From CALELM01 sp045617105 (lineage in GTDB: Bacteria; Bacillota; Negativicutes; Selenomonadales; Selenomonadaceae): 44,503 nt of DNA. Location: NCBI GenBank assembly GCA_045617105.1, contig JAZLHW010000059.1, positions 1-44,503 on the forward strand, in the 5' to 3' direction. The translations under genes and the position numbers were made by a program. This document shows positions 7,872-17,910 of this stretch, piece after piece. Under the pieces are notes generated by a model that saw only the letters and a program-made list of their open reading frames with translations, had not been told where the DNA came from and did not search any database. How positions within the stretch are numbered: position 1 is the first letter of the stretch; each line of letters begins with the position of its first letter.

Positions 7872-10800
7872 TTATTTTTTTGGTATCCTATCGTATTGCT
7901 CGCAAAGTGTCTTGATCTTCTTTGCATCGAGAGGAAGAAGGTAATCCGTCTTCAAGCACCACTTCCAGTCAATACCAACCGTTCCCGGAAGATTCATGCG
8001 GTTGCGGCTGTCCAAATGCAGGAAATCCTGCATAGGAATCACTGCTAAACGAGCTTCTGTTTCGTAAGCAAACTCAATCAGCTTCTCGCAAATTTTTTCA
8101 GGCTTCCTAACATCCACCTGAAGCAAATTCGCAATGCTTGCCCGCTGGCGGTCATCCAGATCTTCCATGAACCATCCCACAGTCGTATTGTTGTCATGTG
8201 TTCCGGTATAAACGATACTGTTTTCCGAAGTCGTTGCTCCCATGCGGCCCTGCTCATTGAAATGCAGTTCAAAATGCAGAACCTTCATTCCCGGAAAACC
8301 ACACTCCGCACGGAGAGCTTCCACCTCGTCTGTAATTATGCCTAGATCCTCTGCCACAATGGAAACATCTCCAAGCTCCTCACGCAATGCATCGAAGAAC
8401 GGCTTTCCTGGACCCTTTACCCAACGCCCATTGATTGCCGTCTTTGCCTTGCCGTCCACTTCCCAGAACGACTCAAATCCACGGAAATGATCCACTCGCA
8501 CAATGTCCACAAGCTCATACAGCTTCTTGAAGCGTTTTTTCCACCACGAATATCCTGACTTCTTCATTGCCTCCCAGTCATACTGCGGATTCCCCCACAG
8601 CTGTCCCGTAGCACTGAAATAATCTGGCGGTACTCCTGCAACAGTTTTTGGTGTTCCTTCTTCATTCAAATCAAAAATTTCTTGATTTGCCCATGCATCA
8701 GCACTGTCCTGCGACACAAAAATCGGCATATCTCCGAGGATCTTGATTCCCTTGGATCGTGCATACTCATGCAGACGATTCCATTGAACAGAAAATACAT
8801 ACTGCACAAACTTCTCATAGCCCATGCGTTCTGCCAGCTTCTTCTTCAAGATCTTTAAGGTTTCCGGATTCCTTTGCTTGACCAAATCCGGCCACTTTGT
8901 CCACTCCAAGTCCTTGAATTCCTTTTTGCATGCTTGGAAAAGTGCATAATCCTCCAGCCAGTAAGCTTCTTTCTCGCAGAAAGCAACATAATCCATGTCC
9001 TTTTCTGCCTTGCCCGCAAATTGTGCATAGGCTTTCTTCAGGCACTTGCTTTTAAATGCCCACACTCGTTCAAAGTCCACGAAAGAACTGCTGCTTGCAT
9101 AGACAACCTTTGCTTCTGCGGCACTGAGCCACTTCCTATCGATCAGGTCATCCAAATCGATCAGCATAGGATTTCCTGCAAACGCAGAAGGAGACTGGTA
9201 CGGGGAATAGCCAAAGCCAACAGGTCCAAGCGGCAGAACCTGCCAAACAGACTGTCCCGCTTCCTGCAGAAAATCAACAAACCTGTAGGCAGACTTCCCC
9301 AAATCGCCGATACCATACTTCGTAGGCAGGGAGGTCGGATGCAAAAGAATGCCTGCCAAACGCTCGTGCGTTCTTGGCTTGCGAACCAAGTGCAGCAAAG
9401 CTCCCTTCAACGGCTCTAATTTCAAGGATAAATGTCCGCGAATCACGGAGATTTCCTTCTTTTCCTCCGCCAATACGTTCTCAAAGGCTCCATCTGCAAA
9501 ATCACTGACATCCAGTGTTACCTGCTTGCTTTCCGAGCAGTTGCGGTTAAATGCCACAATATAGACATCATTTTCTGCAGTTTGTCCGAAAACATCCTTT
9601 CCTGCGCGTATAACTCTTGCATAAACGATAACCTCTCCCTCTGCGTAAAGCGGCAAAAGCTCACCAGTCTGCAAAGCAACGTGTGCATTTCTTTCCGCAA
9701 TGCATTTCCTGTACCATGCCTGGATCTCCCTGTCACCGCCATCCCAACGATATGGACGGCGATTGGTCGGATCCTTGAAGCCCTGCATACCAATTTCATC
9801 ACCATAATAAATGCAGGGAACGCCCGGATATGTCATCTGCCAAAGTGCTGCCATCATCAGCCTGCCCTTGCCGATACGGTACCGCTCCTCATCTAAACAA
9901 TACTCCACTTGGCGAATTGCCGGCATGCCATCATAATACGGAGCCTCACCCAAAATCGTAATGGCTCTCTGCACATCATGGCTTCCAATCAGATTCATCA
10001 TGGCATAAAAATTCTCTTTTGGATAATTTTCACGCAGGCTTTCCATTCTTCTCTGGCAAAGAGATCCATCGATATATCCAAGCAAATAATCCAGCAAATG
10101 CTTGCGGAACGGATAATTCATCGCAGAATCCATTTCCCTGCCGCAAAGATACTCCCTTGGTACACCATAGGCTACCTTATTGGACGCATCCTCCCATACC
10201 TCGCCAATCATGACAGCATCTGGATCCGTTGCCTTCAGCTCACGATAAAAAGCTTGGGAAAAGGTTGCCGGAAGCTCATCAATAACGTCCAACCTCCAAC
10301 CGCTGACACCTTCCTTCATCCAATGATGCATCACGCTGTCCTCGGAATGAATAATGAAGTCCATATAGGATGGTGTCGTTTCCGTGACATTCGGCAAAGT
10401 GTTGAAGCCCCACCAGCTATCATACTCATTCGGATAATTGCGGAAATTGTACCATTCGTAATAAGGTGATTCCTTGGACTGGAATGCCCCAACGGTATCG
10501 TACATGCCTGCACGGTTAAAATACTTGCTGTTGCTCCCTGTATGGCTGAATACACCATCAATAATAACATGGATTCCCATATCCCTTGCCTTGTCCACGA
10601 AGTCCTTGAATTCCTCGTTCGTTCCAAGAATCGGATCTATTTTATGATAATCGCCCGTATCGTAATGATGATTGCTTTCTGACTCAAATACAGGATTCAA
10701 ATAGATAGTGCTGATTCCCAATTCCTTCAAATAATCCAGCTTCTTCTTGAGTCCCTTAATATTCCCGCCAAAGAAATCATACGCCACAATTTCCTTAGTG

Positions 10801-11336
10801 TCTGGATCCTTATAATAGCAAGGATCGTCCTTCCACGAAGTATGCAGAACGGCTCCTTTTTTTTCGATGATCTCGTTGCCCTCTCGACAAAATCTGTCAG
10901 GAAAGATCTGATACATGACGGAATGTTTAAACCAGTCAGGGGTCTTTGCCCCTTTTTCGTATACCGTAATCTGATAGGACGGCGGCGCATTGTCATAAAG
11001 CTCACCAATACCGCCGAGCATTTCCGGATTATTCCCATAATATTTCGTTTTCGAAACGGCTTCAATAATAAAATAATACCACAGCAGGCAACCTCTCTCA
11101 GGCATTGTTATATCTGCATAATAAAAACATTCTTCCTCAGACTTTCTCTTTTCCGAAAGAACAATGATCTGCTCTCCCGTGCGTTCCTGCCATAATCGAA
11201 GCAGTACCTGCCTCACTTGTTCCTTTGCTTGAACATTGATTCCCAAACGCAGTACCGATCCAGCCTCCGTTGCACCCACAACAGAACGGTAATACAGATC
11301 CTGCGAATTATGTACTACGTTACTTCGTTCCAACAT
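7872..11336 (-). CDS. Bifunctional GH13 alpha-glucanase / GH77 4-alpha-glucanotransferase fusion
   Basis: About 1154 residues. After an N-terminal beta-sandwich-like region (about 1-125) comes a GH13 barrel: DGVFSHTG (region I), GWRLDVIDELP with the nucleophile Asp (about 350), GEVWED with the acid/base Glu (about 380) and GSHD (about 451). From about residue 655 (LAGILLHPTSLPTKYG) a complete GH77/MalQ domain follows, with RVDHFRG (about 949), VAEDLG (about 997) and GTHDNNT (about 1048). The GH13 half resembles neopullulanase/cyclomaltodextrinase enzymes; the GH77 half moves maltodextrin chains. Together they would trim and recycle short glucans left by GlgP. The ATG at 11336 follows GAGGGTG. 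It is the last gene of the glycogen locus, after a terminator-like hairpin. Confidence 0.93.
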   Translation of the reverse strand: MLERSNVVHNSQDLYYRSVVGATEAGSVLRLGINVQAKEQVRQVLLRLWQERTGEQIIVLSEKRKSEEECFYYADITMPERGCLLWYYFIIEAVSKTKYYGNNPEMLGGIGELYDNAPPSYQITVYEKGAKTPDWFKHSVMYQIFPDRFCREGNEIIEKKGAVLHTSWKDDPCYYKDPDTKEIVAYDFFGGNIKGLKKKLDYLKELGISTIYLNPVFESESNHHYDTGDYHKIDPILGTNEEFKDFVDKARDMGIHVIIDGVFSHTGSNSKYFNRAGMYDTVGAFQSKESPYYEWYNFRNYPNEYDSWWGFNTLPNVTETTPSYMDFIIHSEDSVMHHWMKEGVSGWRLDVIDELPATFSQAFYRELKATDPDAVMIGEVWEDASNKVAYGVPREYLCGREMDSAMNYPFRKHLLDYLLGYIDGSLCQRRMESLRENYPKENFYAMMNLIGSHDVQRAITILGEAPYYDGMPAIRQVEYCLDEERYRIGKGRLMMAALWQMTYPGVPCIYYGDEIGMQGFKDPTNRRPYRWDGGDREIQAWYRKCIAERNAHVALQTGELLPLYAEGEVIVYARVIRAGKDVFGQTAENDVYIVAFNRNCSESKQVTLDVSDFADGAFENVLAEEKKEISVIRGHLSLKLEPLKGALLHLVRKPRTHERLAGILLHPTSLPTKYGIGDLGKSAYRFVDFLQEAGQSVWQVLPLGPVGFGYSPYQSPSAFAGNPMLIDLDDLIDRKWLSAAEAKVVYASSSSFVDFERVWAFKSKCLKKAYAQFAGKAEKDMDYVAFCEKEAYWLEDYALFQACKKEFKDLEWTKWPDLVKQRNPETLKILKKKLAERMGYEKFVQYVFSVQWNRLHEYARSKGIKILGDMPIFVSQDSADAWANQEIFDLNEEGTPKTVAGVPPDYFSATGQLWGNPQYDWEAMKKSGYSWWKKRFKKLYELVDIVRVDHFRGFESFWEVDGKAKTAINGRWVKGPGKPFFDALREELGDVSIVAEDLGIITDEVEALRAECGFPGMKVLHFELHFNEQGRMGATTSENSIVYTGTHDNNTTVGWFMEDLDDRQRASIANLLQVDVRKPEKICEKLIEFAYETEARLAVIPMQDFLHLDSRNRMNLPGTVGIDWKWCLKTDYLLPLDAKKIKTLCEQYDRIPKK

Positions 11337-11367
11337 CACTTCACCCTCTCAGAAATAAATGAAAACA

Positions 11368-11394
11368 GCCCGGCGAAGGGGGGATTCACCGGGC
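11368..11394 (-). terminator. Terminator or attenuator between glgA and the GH13-GH77 gene
   Basis: GCCCGG (11368-11373) pairs with CCGGGC (11389-11394), extended inside by GAA/TTC after one mismatch. In the minus direction it is followed by TGTTTTCATTTATTT. It would reduce expression of the downstream gene relative to glgA. Confidence 0.7.
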
Positions 11395-11412
11395 CAAAAG
11401 AAATTAGATAAC

Positions 11413-12849
11413 TTACTTTGCCAGAAGCTTCTCATACAGCTTGCAATATTCTTTTGCAGACTCTGTCCAACTGTAATCCGTATTCATTGCATTCTGGATA
11501 ATCGTATTCCAAAATGACGGATTCTCATAGGTACTCAAGGCCTTCTTCAAAGCATACATCATCTCATGTGCATTATAATCCTTGAACAAGAAGCCATTGC
11601 CCTCGCCTGTATACTTGTCAAACTGCTGTACCGTATCCTTCAATCCTCCAGTCTCACGAACCACTGGAATAGAACCATAACGCATAGCAATCAACTGACC
11701 GATACCACAAGGCTCATAGTTGGACGGCATCAAGAAGATATCCGAAGCTGCGTAAATCCGCTGCGCAAGATCATTGGAGAAGCGAATATTCCCAGAAACC
11801 TTTGTCGGGAATCGCCAAGCCAATCCCTTGAACCAGTCCTCATATACCTTATCGCCCGTTCCCAGCATAACAAACTGAATATTCTCATGCTGCAGAATCT
11901 CATCCATAATACGGACGATCAAGTCCATGCCCTTTGCCTCGACCAAACGGGAAACCAAGGCTACCATAGGGATCTTACGGCTCACGGGAAGTCCCAAAAG
12001 CTTTTGGAGTTCCACCTTGTTGTCGTGCTTGCGATCTCTGCTATCGGCATCGTAGGTCTCAAACAAGGCCTTGTCCGTTGCAGGATTGTAAACATCATAG
12101 TCAATGCCATTCACGATACCATAGAGATCCTCACTGCGGCTGCGGAGCAATCCATCCAAATGCTCGCCATAATATTCATACTGAATCTCCTTGGCATAGG
12201 TACGGCTGACCGTGCTGATATAATCGGCATAAACCATGCCGCCCTTCATGAAATTCACTGCATTGTAGAATTCCAAGTCACCATTGTTGTAGTACTTCCA
12301 ATCAATACCAAGAGTATCCTCCATGATGTCCTTCGGGAACACACCCTGATACTTCAAGTTGTGAATCGTGTACAATGTCCGAATTCTCTCATAGCGTTCA
12401 TCGCCCTGATGCTCCAGCTTCAGAAGTACATTCACAAGACCGGCATGCCAGTCATTCGTGTGAATAATATCCGGCCAAAAATCAATTTGCGGCAGCATTT
12501 CCAAAACGCCGCGGCAGAAGAAGGAGAAGCGTTCCGCATCATCATCATAGCCATAGAATCCTTCTCTGTCAAAATAATCCTGATTATCAATGAAGTAATA
12601 AGTGACACCGTTTTGGACATACTTGTCAATTCCAAAAAACTTGGACCGCCAAGAAACATTGAGCGTACTATCGTAGACATGCTCCATGTTATTACGGTAT
12701 TCTTCTGAAATCTTACCAAACTTTGGCATAACAACACGGATGTCCACGTTCTCCAACTGCAATGCCTGCGGCAAGGAACCTGCTACATCTGCCAAGCCGC
12801 CAGTCTTGACAAAAGGTACTGCTTCCGATACCACATACAAAACTTTCAT
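11413..12849 (-). CDS. glgA: Glycogen synthase (ADP-glucose)
   Basis: 478 residues, the usual length. The enzyme adds glucose from ADP-glucose to the non-reducing end of a growing alpha-1,4 chain in the cytoplasm (GT5). The N-terminus MKVLYVVSEAVPFVKTGG contains the KxGGL ADP-glucose motif, and the C-terminal half has PSNYEPCGIGQLIAMRYG and RETGGLKDTV, typical of GT5. The ATG has GGGGGAT eight bases upstream. It lies 61 bases after glgB, and is followed by a hairpin at 11368-11394. Confidence 0.97.
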   Translation of the reverse strand: MKVLYVVSEAVPFVKTGGLADVAGSLPQALQLENVDIRVVMPKFGKISEEYRNNMEHVYDSTLNVSWRSKFFGIDKYVQNGVTYYFIDNQDYFDREGFYGYDDDAERFSFFCRGVLEMLPQIDFWPDIIHTNDWHAGLVNVLLKLEHQGDERYERIRTLYTIHNLKYQGVFPKDIMEDTLGIDWKYYNNGDLEFYNAVNFMKGGMVYADYISTVSRTYAKEIQYEYYGEHLDGLLRSRSEDLYGIVNGIDYDVYNPATDKALFETYDADSRDRKHDNKVELQKLLGLPVSRKIPMVALVSRLVEAKGMDLIVRIMDEILQHENIQFVMLGTGDKVYEDWFKGLAWRFPTKVSGNIRFSNDLAQRIYAASDIFLMPSNYEPCGIGQLIAMRYGSIPVVRETGGLKDTVQQFDKYTGEGNGFLFKDYNAHEMMYALKKALSTYENPSFWNTIIQNAMNTDYSWTESAKEYCKLYEKLLAK

Positions 12850-12910
12850 TCGATTATCCCCCTTACTTAACTCATATCAAAAATTCAAAGAGATATCCCA
12901 AACACCTCTG

Positions 12911-15190
12911 CTACTCCTTAGGTGCAGCTTTCTTGCGCGTAGTACGCTTCTTTGGCGTTTCTTCCGTTTCTGCCTTGGAAGCACGCTTTGTTTTCGTCTT
13001 TGGCTCAGTTTTCTTTTCCTCTGCCTTGGCACGAGTCTGCTTCTTTGGTGCATCTCCTGCCTCAGAAACATCTGCCGTCTTTTTCTTCGTTGATGCAGTC
13101 TTCTTCTTGGTTGCTGGCTTGTCCTCTGCTGCCTTTTTTGCCGTCTTTGCAGAAGACTTCTTTGCCGCAGGCTTCGTCGTCTTTGCCTTTGCTGCCTTAG
13201 GCTTAGACTCCTTCACCGCTTCTTCCTTTTCCTTTAGGGCACGAGGGGCAGACTGCTCTGGTTCACCAGCACCCGCCGTACCCTTTCGCCTTAAATACAC
13301 AGTTGCCAAAGGAGGAATCGTCAACACGATGGACTGCTCACGATTATGCCATGGAACATCCTCTGTCGTGATGTCGCCTTCATTGCGAACACCGCTTCCT
13401 CCGAATTCCTGCAGATCGCTGTTGAATACCTCGACATACGCCCCTTTGGAAGGAACTCCTATGCGGTAGCCATGATGCACCTCAGGCGTAAAGTTGCAAA
13501 TTGCAATGATAAAGTCATTGCCATCCTCCGCCTTTCGGATAAAGGAAACAATGCTGTTCTCATTGTCATTGCAGTCGATCCACTGGAACCCATTCCAGTC
13601 AAAATCAACCTGCCAAAATGCCTTGTTTTCGCAGTAGAACTTGTTCAGTGCCTTGGAATATCCAAGCATCTTTGTATGCATCTCATACTGCTCAATCAAA
13701 TGCCAGTCAAGGCTGTCGTCAAAATTCCATTCAATAAAGTGTCCGAACTCACCGCCCATGAAAAGGAGCTTCTTTCCTGGATGAGCCATCCAATAGCCAA
13801 AGAAATTCCTAAGCCCAGCAAACTTCTGCCAATAATCGCCCGGCATCTTCTCGATCAAAGAGCATTTACCATGAACGACCTCGTCATGCGAAAGCGGAAG
13901 TACGAAATTCTCAGAGAATGCATACATAAACGAGAACGTCACCTTGTCATGGTGCCACTTCCGATAGATAGGATCCAGACTGACATACTTCAGCATGTCA
14001 TTCATCCAACCCATGTTCCACTTATAATTGAAGCCCATGCCGCCCATATAAACAGGCTTAGAGATCAGCGGCCAAGAAGTGGACTCCTCTGCGATCATGA
14101 GAGCCTGCGGATGATACTTGAAGATAGCCTCATTGAGTTTCTTCAAGAAATCCATCGCTTCAAGGTTTCCTGTATCACCATACTTGTTCGGCTGCCACTC
14201 ACCTTCCTCACGTCCGAAGTTCAGGTAGAGCATGTTTGCTACGCCGTCAATGCGAAGCCCGTCAATATGGAACTCCTCAAACCAAAAAAGTGCATTGGAG
14301 ATCAGGAAGCTCTGCACCTCGGTACGGCCATAATCGAAGTTGATCGTTCCCCAACCCTTGTTATCGGAAAGCTGCGGATTGTCAGATTCGTAAAGCGTCT
14401 GCCCATCGAATTCACGCAAGCCCTGATTATCCTTGCAGAAATGCCCAGGAACCCAGTCAACGATAATGCCAAGACCATTCCGATGTGCTGTATCAACCAA
14501 GTACCTGAAATCATCTGGCGTACCATAACGGCTTGTCACAGCATAATAGCCCGTTGCCTGATATCCCCAAGAACCATCGAATGGATGCTCGCACATTGGC
14601 ATAAACTCGATGTGCGTATAATTCATGTCCTTGGCATATCCTATCAGTTGATCTGCCATTTCGCGATAACTCAGATATTCACCCTCTGCATTTCTTCTCC
14701 ATGAACCGGCATGCACCTCATAGGTAAGCATCGGTCTTCCATACGAACTGGAACGCTTCTGCTGCTCTACCCACTCAGCATCCTGCCACTCATAGTGATT
14801 GAGGTCATACAAGCGAGATGCCGTCTCCGGCTTCTTTTCAGCATAGAACCCATACGGATCTGCCTTCATGATATGCGGTCCGCCCCACTGCGGCTCAATA
14901 GCATACTTGTAAACAGCACCTTCCTGCAAGCCTTCAATGAATATGCACCAGATCTCGCTCCAGTTGCCCTCCTCGTTCATCACACGTTCCATGTGATTGA
15001 CACGAGTATCCCATGAATTGAAATCACCAACCACGCTGACGGACTTAGCATGAGGTGCCCAAAGAGCAAACCGCACACCCTTCTTCCCATCCTGTTCTAC
15101 GAAATGTGCTCCCAACATCTCATAAGCATGATAATTCGTCCCTTGATGAAACAGGTACAAATCAAAATCCTTCAATTCGGATGTCTTCAT
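12911..15190 (-). CDS. glgB: 1,4-alpha-glucan branching enzyme with lysine-rich C-terminal tail
   Basis: About 759 residues. It cuts alpha-1,4 chains and rejoins them as alpha-1,6 branches (GH13). The N-terminal CBM48-like part (GVRFALWAPHAKSVSVVGDF), DWVPGHF, GLRIDGVANMLYLN (nucleophile Asp), IAEEST (acid/base Glu) and LSHDEVVHGK are all present, and the enzyme core ends near residue 636 (VYLRRKG). About 123 further residues are almost only Lys, Ala, Thr, Glu and Pro, with 34 Lys by my count, and look like a histone-H1 C-terminal tail. Such a tail is not part of standard GlgB. The second ATG (15190) is preferred because AGGAGG is eight bases upstream; the first at 15196 is only two bases from it. 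It sits between glgP and glgA. Confidence 0.95.
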   Translation of the reverse strand: MKTSELKDFDLYLFHQGTNYHAYEMLGAHFVEQDGKKGVRFALWAPHAKSVSVVGDFNSWDTRVNHMERVMNEEGNWSEIWCIFIEGLQEGAVYKYAIEPQWGGPHIMKADPYGFYAEKKPETASRLYDLNHYEWQDAEWVEQQKRSSSYGRPMLTYEVHAGSWRRNAEGEYLSYREMADQLIGYAKDMNYTHIEFMPMCEHPFDGSWGYQATGYYAVTSRYGTPDDFRYLVDTAHRNGLGIIVDWVPGHFCKDNQGLREFDGQTLYESDNPQLSDNKGWGTINFDYGRTEVQSFLISNALFWFEEFHIDGLRIDGVANMLYLNFGREEGEWQPNKYGDTGNLEAMDFLKKLNEAIFKYHPQALMIAEESTSWPLISKPVYMGGMGFNYKWNMGWMNDMLKYVSLDPIYRKWHHDKVTFSFMYAFSENFVLPLSHDEVVHGKCSLIEKMPGDYWQKFAGLRNFFGYWMAHPGKKLLFMGGEFGHFIEWNFDDSLDWHLIEQYEMHTKMLGYSKALNKFYCENKAFWQVDFDWNGFQWIDCNDNENSIVSFIRKAEDGNDFIIAICNFTPEVHHGYRIGVPSKGAYVEVFNSDLQEFGGSGVRNEGDITTEDVPWHNREQSIVLTIPPLATVYLRRKGTAGAGEPEQSAPRALKEKEEAVKESKPKAAKAKTTKPAAKKSSAKTAKKAAEDKPATKKKTASTKKKTADVSEAGDAPKKQTRAKAEEKKTEPKTKTKRASKAETEETPKKRTTRKKAAPKE

Positions 15191-15233
15191 GAACATATCC
15201 TCCTTCCTGTGATACCTCTGAAACTCTTCTTTA

Positions 15234-15249
15234 GGCAGGAATCCCTGCC
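15234..15249 (-). other. Short stem-loop between glgP and glgB
   Basis: GGCAGG pairs with CCTGCC around AATC just after the glgP stop codon. There is no T-run after it in the minus direction, so it is more likely an mRNA processing or stability element than a terminator. Confidence 0.4.
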
Positions 15250-15256
15250 CTCCCCC

Positions 15257-17731
15257 TTATGAAATCCTAACCGGTTTAACCTGCCAAATTTCGTTTGCAT
15301 ACTCGTCAATAGTTCTGTCTGAGGAGAACCTGCCGGAATTTGCAATATTCATAGCAGAAGAACGCAGCCATGCATACCTATCCTGATAGCGGCGCATAAC
15401 CTCTTCATGCCCCCATGCATAGGAATTGAAATCCTTCAAGATAAAGAACTCGTCATTCCCATGAATCAAATAATCATAGAGCGACTGGAAATTCCCGTAG
15501 CTATTGTCCACCAACTGGTTCATGACCAAACGCACGTTGTCATTCCTGTTGTACTCATCCCAAGCAGAATACGTACCGTTTGCATAATGCGACATAACCT
15601 CGCCGGCACTCATACCAAAGATCACAATATTTTCATCACCGACAGCCTCACGAATCTCTACGTTTGCACCGTCCATCGTTCCCAAGGTAATTGCACCATT
15701 CATCATGAACTTCATATTCCCTGTACCAGATGCTTCCTTCGATGCCGTAGAAATCTGCTCACTGACCTCAGCTGCAGGATATACGATCTCACCGATGGAG
15801 ACACCAAAGTTCTCAATGAATACAACCCTGAGCTTGTCCTTCGTCTGCGGATCATTGTTGACCTTTTCAGCAACGGCATTAATGAGGCGAATCGTCTCCT
15901 TTGCGATGAAGTAGCCCGGAGCTGCCTTGCCGCCAAAGAAATAAGTCGTCGGAAGCATTTCATAACTGCTCTCATTTTTGAGTCTGTAATACTGGTACAT
16001 GACATGCAGAATGTTCATCAGCTGGCGCTTGTAGGAGTGAATTCTCTTAACCTGAATATCAAATATCGTATTCGTGTCCAGAACCAACCCATTATTATGT
16101 GCCTTGATATAATCCGCCAAGGCCTGCTTACGGATCTTCTTGATCTTGCCCAACTCCAGCAAGAACGGCTTGTCATCAAGGAAATCATTCAAGAGATCCA
16201 ACTGTTCTGGGTAGCGATGCCAGCGACGGCTTCCAATCGTATCGTCAATGAGATTAGCCAATTCTGGATTTGCACCCATGAGCCAACGGCGATGCGTGAT
16301 TCCGTTTGTCTTGTTGTTGAACATGCGTGGGTCCAAGTCATAGAAATCATGCAAGGTCGAATTCTTGAGGATCTCCGAGTGGATCCTTGCTACGCCGTTG
16401 ATACTGTGGCTTCCGACAATGGCAAGACGTGCCATATGAACCATGCCATCCTGCAAGATGGAAAGTGCACGTACACGCCCCTCATCATTCGGATAACGCT
16501 CGCGAACCTCTTCCAAATGACGGCGGTTGATTTCTTCGATGATCATGTAAACACGCGGCAAAAGCTCACGGAACATATCAACAGGCCAAGTTTCCAAAGC
16601 CTCCGGCATGATCGTATGATTCGTGTACGCAATCGTACCCTTGACGATAGCCCAAGCCTCAGACCATTCCAGCTCCTGCTCATCGACCAAAATACGCATG
16701 AGATCTGCTACAGCAACTGCTGGATGCGTATCATTGATGTGAATAGCGATCTTCTTGGCAAAATCATGAATATCCATGCCCGTCCGCAGATAATGGCGCA
16801 CAATGCTCTGCACGCCCGCAGAGGTCATAAAGTACTCCTGAATCAAACGCATACGCTTTCCTTCGTAAGAGCTGTCATCCGGATAGAGATACTGCGTGAT
16901 GCTCTCTACAAAATGACGATACTCGTTCTTCTGGCGAATCTGCTCCTGTGTCAGCATTCCGTAGTCCGAGAAATCCCGATTCACTTCTGCATTCCAAAGG
17001 CGGAGATTATTTACCGTATTGTTATGATAACCAACCACAGGGACATCATACGGAACTGCCATGACGATCATCGGATTCTCATGTACGAGCTGCAAGGAGC
17101 CGTCTTCCATTTCCTTCATGTAGGCATTTCCATAGAACTTGATATCAACGGACTTATCTGGCTTGCGATATTCCCACGGGAAACCATTCTTTAGCCAGTT
17201 ATCAGGAATCTCAACCTGATTTCCCTGAATGATTTTCTGCTCAAACAAGCCATACTGGTAACGGATACTGTTGCCATGTCCCGGCAAGCGATGTGCTGCC
17301 ATAGAATCAATGAAGCATGCAGCAAGCCTCCCAAGACCTCCATTTCCCAGTCCAGCATCTGGTTCTTCCTCAAAAGCATCATCCAAGTTGATATTCAGAT
17401 CCTTTAAGACTTCCTCAACGGCCTCCTTGATACCGAGGTTGATCAGATTGGACTTCAAAAGCCTTCCCATCAGGAACTCAATCGAAAAATAAAAGATCTG
17501 CTTTTCCTGATGCTCCATGTAAGCACGATTCGTCTTGATCCAGTTTTCTGTAATAAACTGGTTTGCCGTAGAAACAATCGTCTGATATATCTCCGTTGGA
17601 GTCAACTCATTCAAGTCACGTCCCCAAAGGACATGCGCCGTATTTATAAATCTCGTGCGCAGAGTCTCTTTGAACTTTGAATATTCTTTATCCTGTTCTT
17701 TTACCTTCTTTACCTTCTTTTCCTTTGCCAA
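15257..17731 (-). CDS. glgP: Glycogen/maltodextrin phosphorylase
   Basis: About 824 residues, full length for GT35. It releases glucose-1-phosphate from glycogen ends using phosphate and pyridoxal phosphate. The PLP-binding segment EASGTGNMKFMMNGA is present near residue 660, as are GNGGLGRLAACF and HINDTHPAVAVADLMR. The N-terminus is very basic (AKEKKVKKVKEQDKEY). The frame begins with GTG at 17740, but a TTG at 17731 is eight bases after AGGAG and is the better start. A strong hairpin with a T-run separates it from glgD, while glgB follows after 66 bases. Confidence 0.96.
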   Translation of the reverse strand: MAKEKKVKKVKEQDKEYSKFKETLRTRFINTAHVLWGRDLNELTPTEIYQTIVSTANQFITENWIKTNRAYMEHQEKQIFYFSIEFLMGRLLKSNLINLGIKEAVEEVLKDLNINLDDAFEEEPDAGLGNGGLGRLAACFIDSMAAHRLPGHGNSIRYQYGLFEQKIIQGNQVEIPDNWLKNGFPWEYRKPDKSVDIKFYGNAYMKEMEDGSLQLVHENPMIVMAVPYDVPVVGYHNNTVNNLRLWNAEVNRDFSDYGMLTQEQIRQKNEYRHFVESITQYLYPDDSSYEGKRMRLIQEYFMTSAGVQSIVRHYLRTGMDIHDFAKKIAIHINDTHPAVAVADLMRILVDEQELEWSEAWAIVKGTIAYTNHTIMPEALETWPVDMFRELLPRVYMIIEEINRRHLEEVRERYPNDEGRVRALSILQDGMVHMARLAIVGSHSINGVARIHSEILKNSTLHDFYDLDPRMFNNKTNGITHRRWLMGANPELANLIDDTIGSRRWHRYPEQLDLLNDFLDDKPFLLELGKIKKIRKQALADYIKAHNNGLVLDTNTIFDIQVKRIHSYKRQLMNILHVMYQYYRLKNESSYEMLPTTYFFGGKAAPGYFIAKETIRLINAVAEKVNNDPQTKDKLRVVFIENFGVSIGEIVYPAAEVSEQISTASKEASGTGNMKFMMNGAITLGTMDGANVEIREAVGDENIVIFGMSAGEVMSHYANGTYSAWDEYNRNDNVRLVMNQLVDNSYGNFQSLYDYLIHGNDEFFILKDFNSYAWGHEEVMRRYQDRYAWLRSSAMNIANSGRFSSDRTIDEYANEIWQVKPVRIS

Positions 17732-17856
17732 AGAAAACACTCCTCACATAGTCAATTTGAAACTTCAGGAATCAATGATTCATTTAAATGCACACAATCT
17801 GCGACTTATCCTCCACCCATCTGTATGCAAACCGATCAACGTTTCCTTCATATAAA

Positions 17857-17902
17857 AAGCCGCTGCAAAACCGATTGAGTACAATCCCTTTCACAACGGC
17901 TT
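17857..17902 (-). terminator. Strong terminator/attenuator between glgD and glgP
   Basis: A 21-position imperfect stem (19 of 21 paired, three of them G-T) with loop AGTA on the plus strand: AAGCCG pairs with CGGCTT and GATTG with CAATC. It is followed in the minus direction by TTTTTATA. It lies only 9 bases past the glgD stop, so it should uncouple glgCD from glgPBA in part. Confidence 0.8.
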
Positions 17903-17910
17903 CCTTTGCT

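Noticed and set aside
13346..14704. Plus-strand ORF of 452 codons
   Set aside because: It is antisense to glgB, which has all catalytic motifs.
15407..17194. Plus-strand ORF of 595 codons
   Set aside because: It is antisense to glgP and results from codon bias on the other strand; it has no ribosome site or domain.
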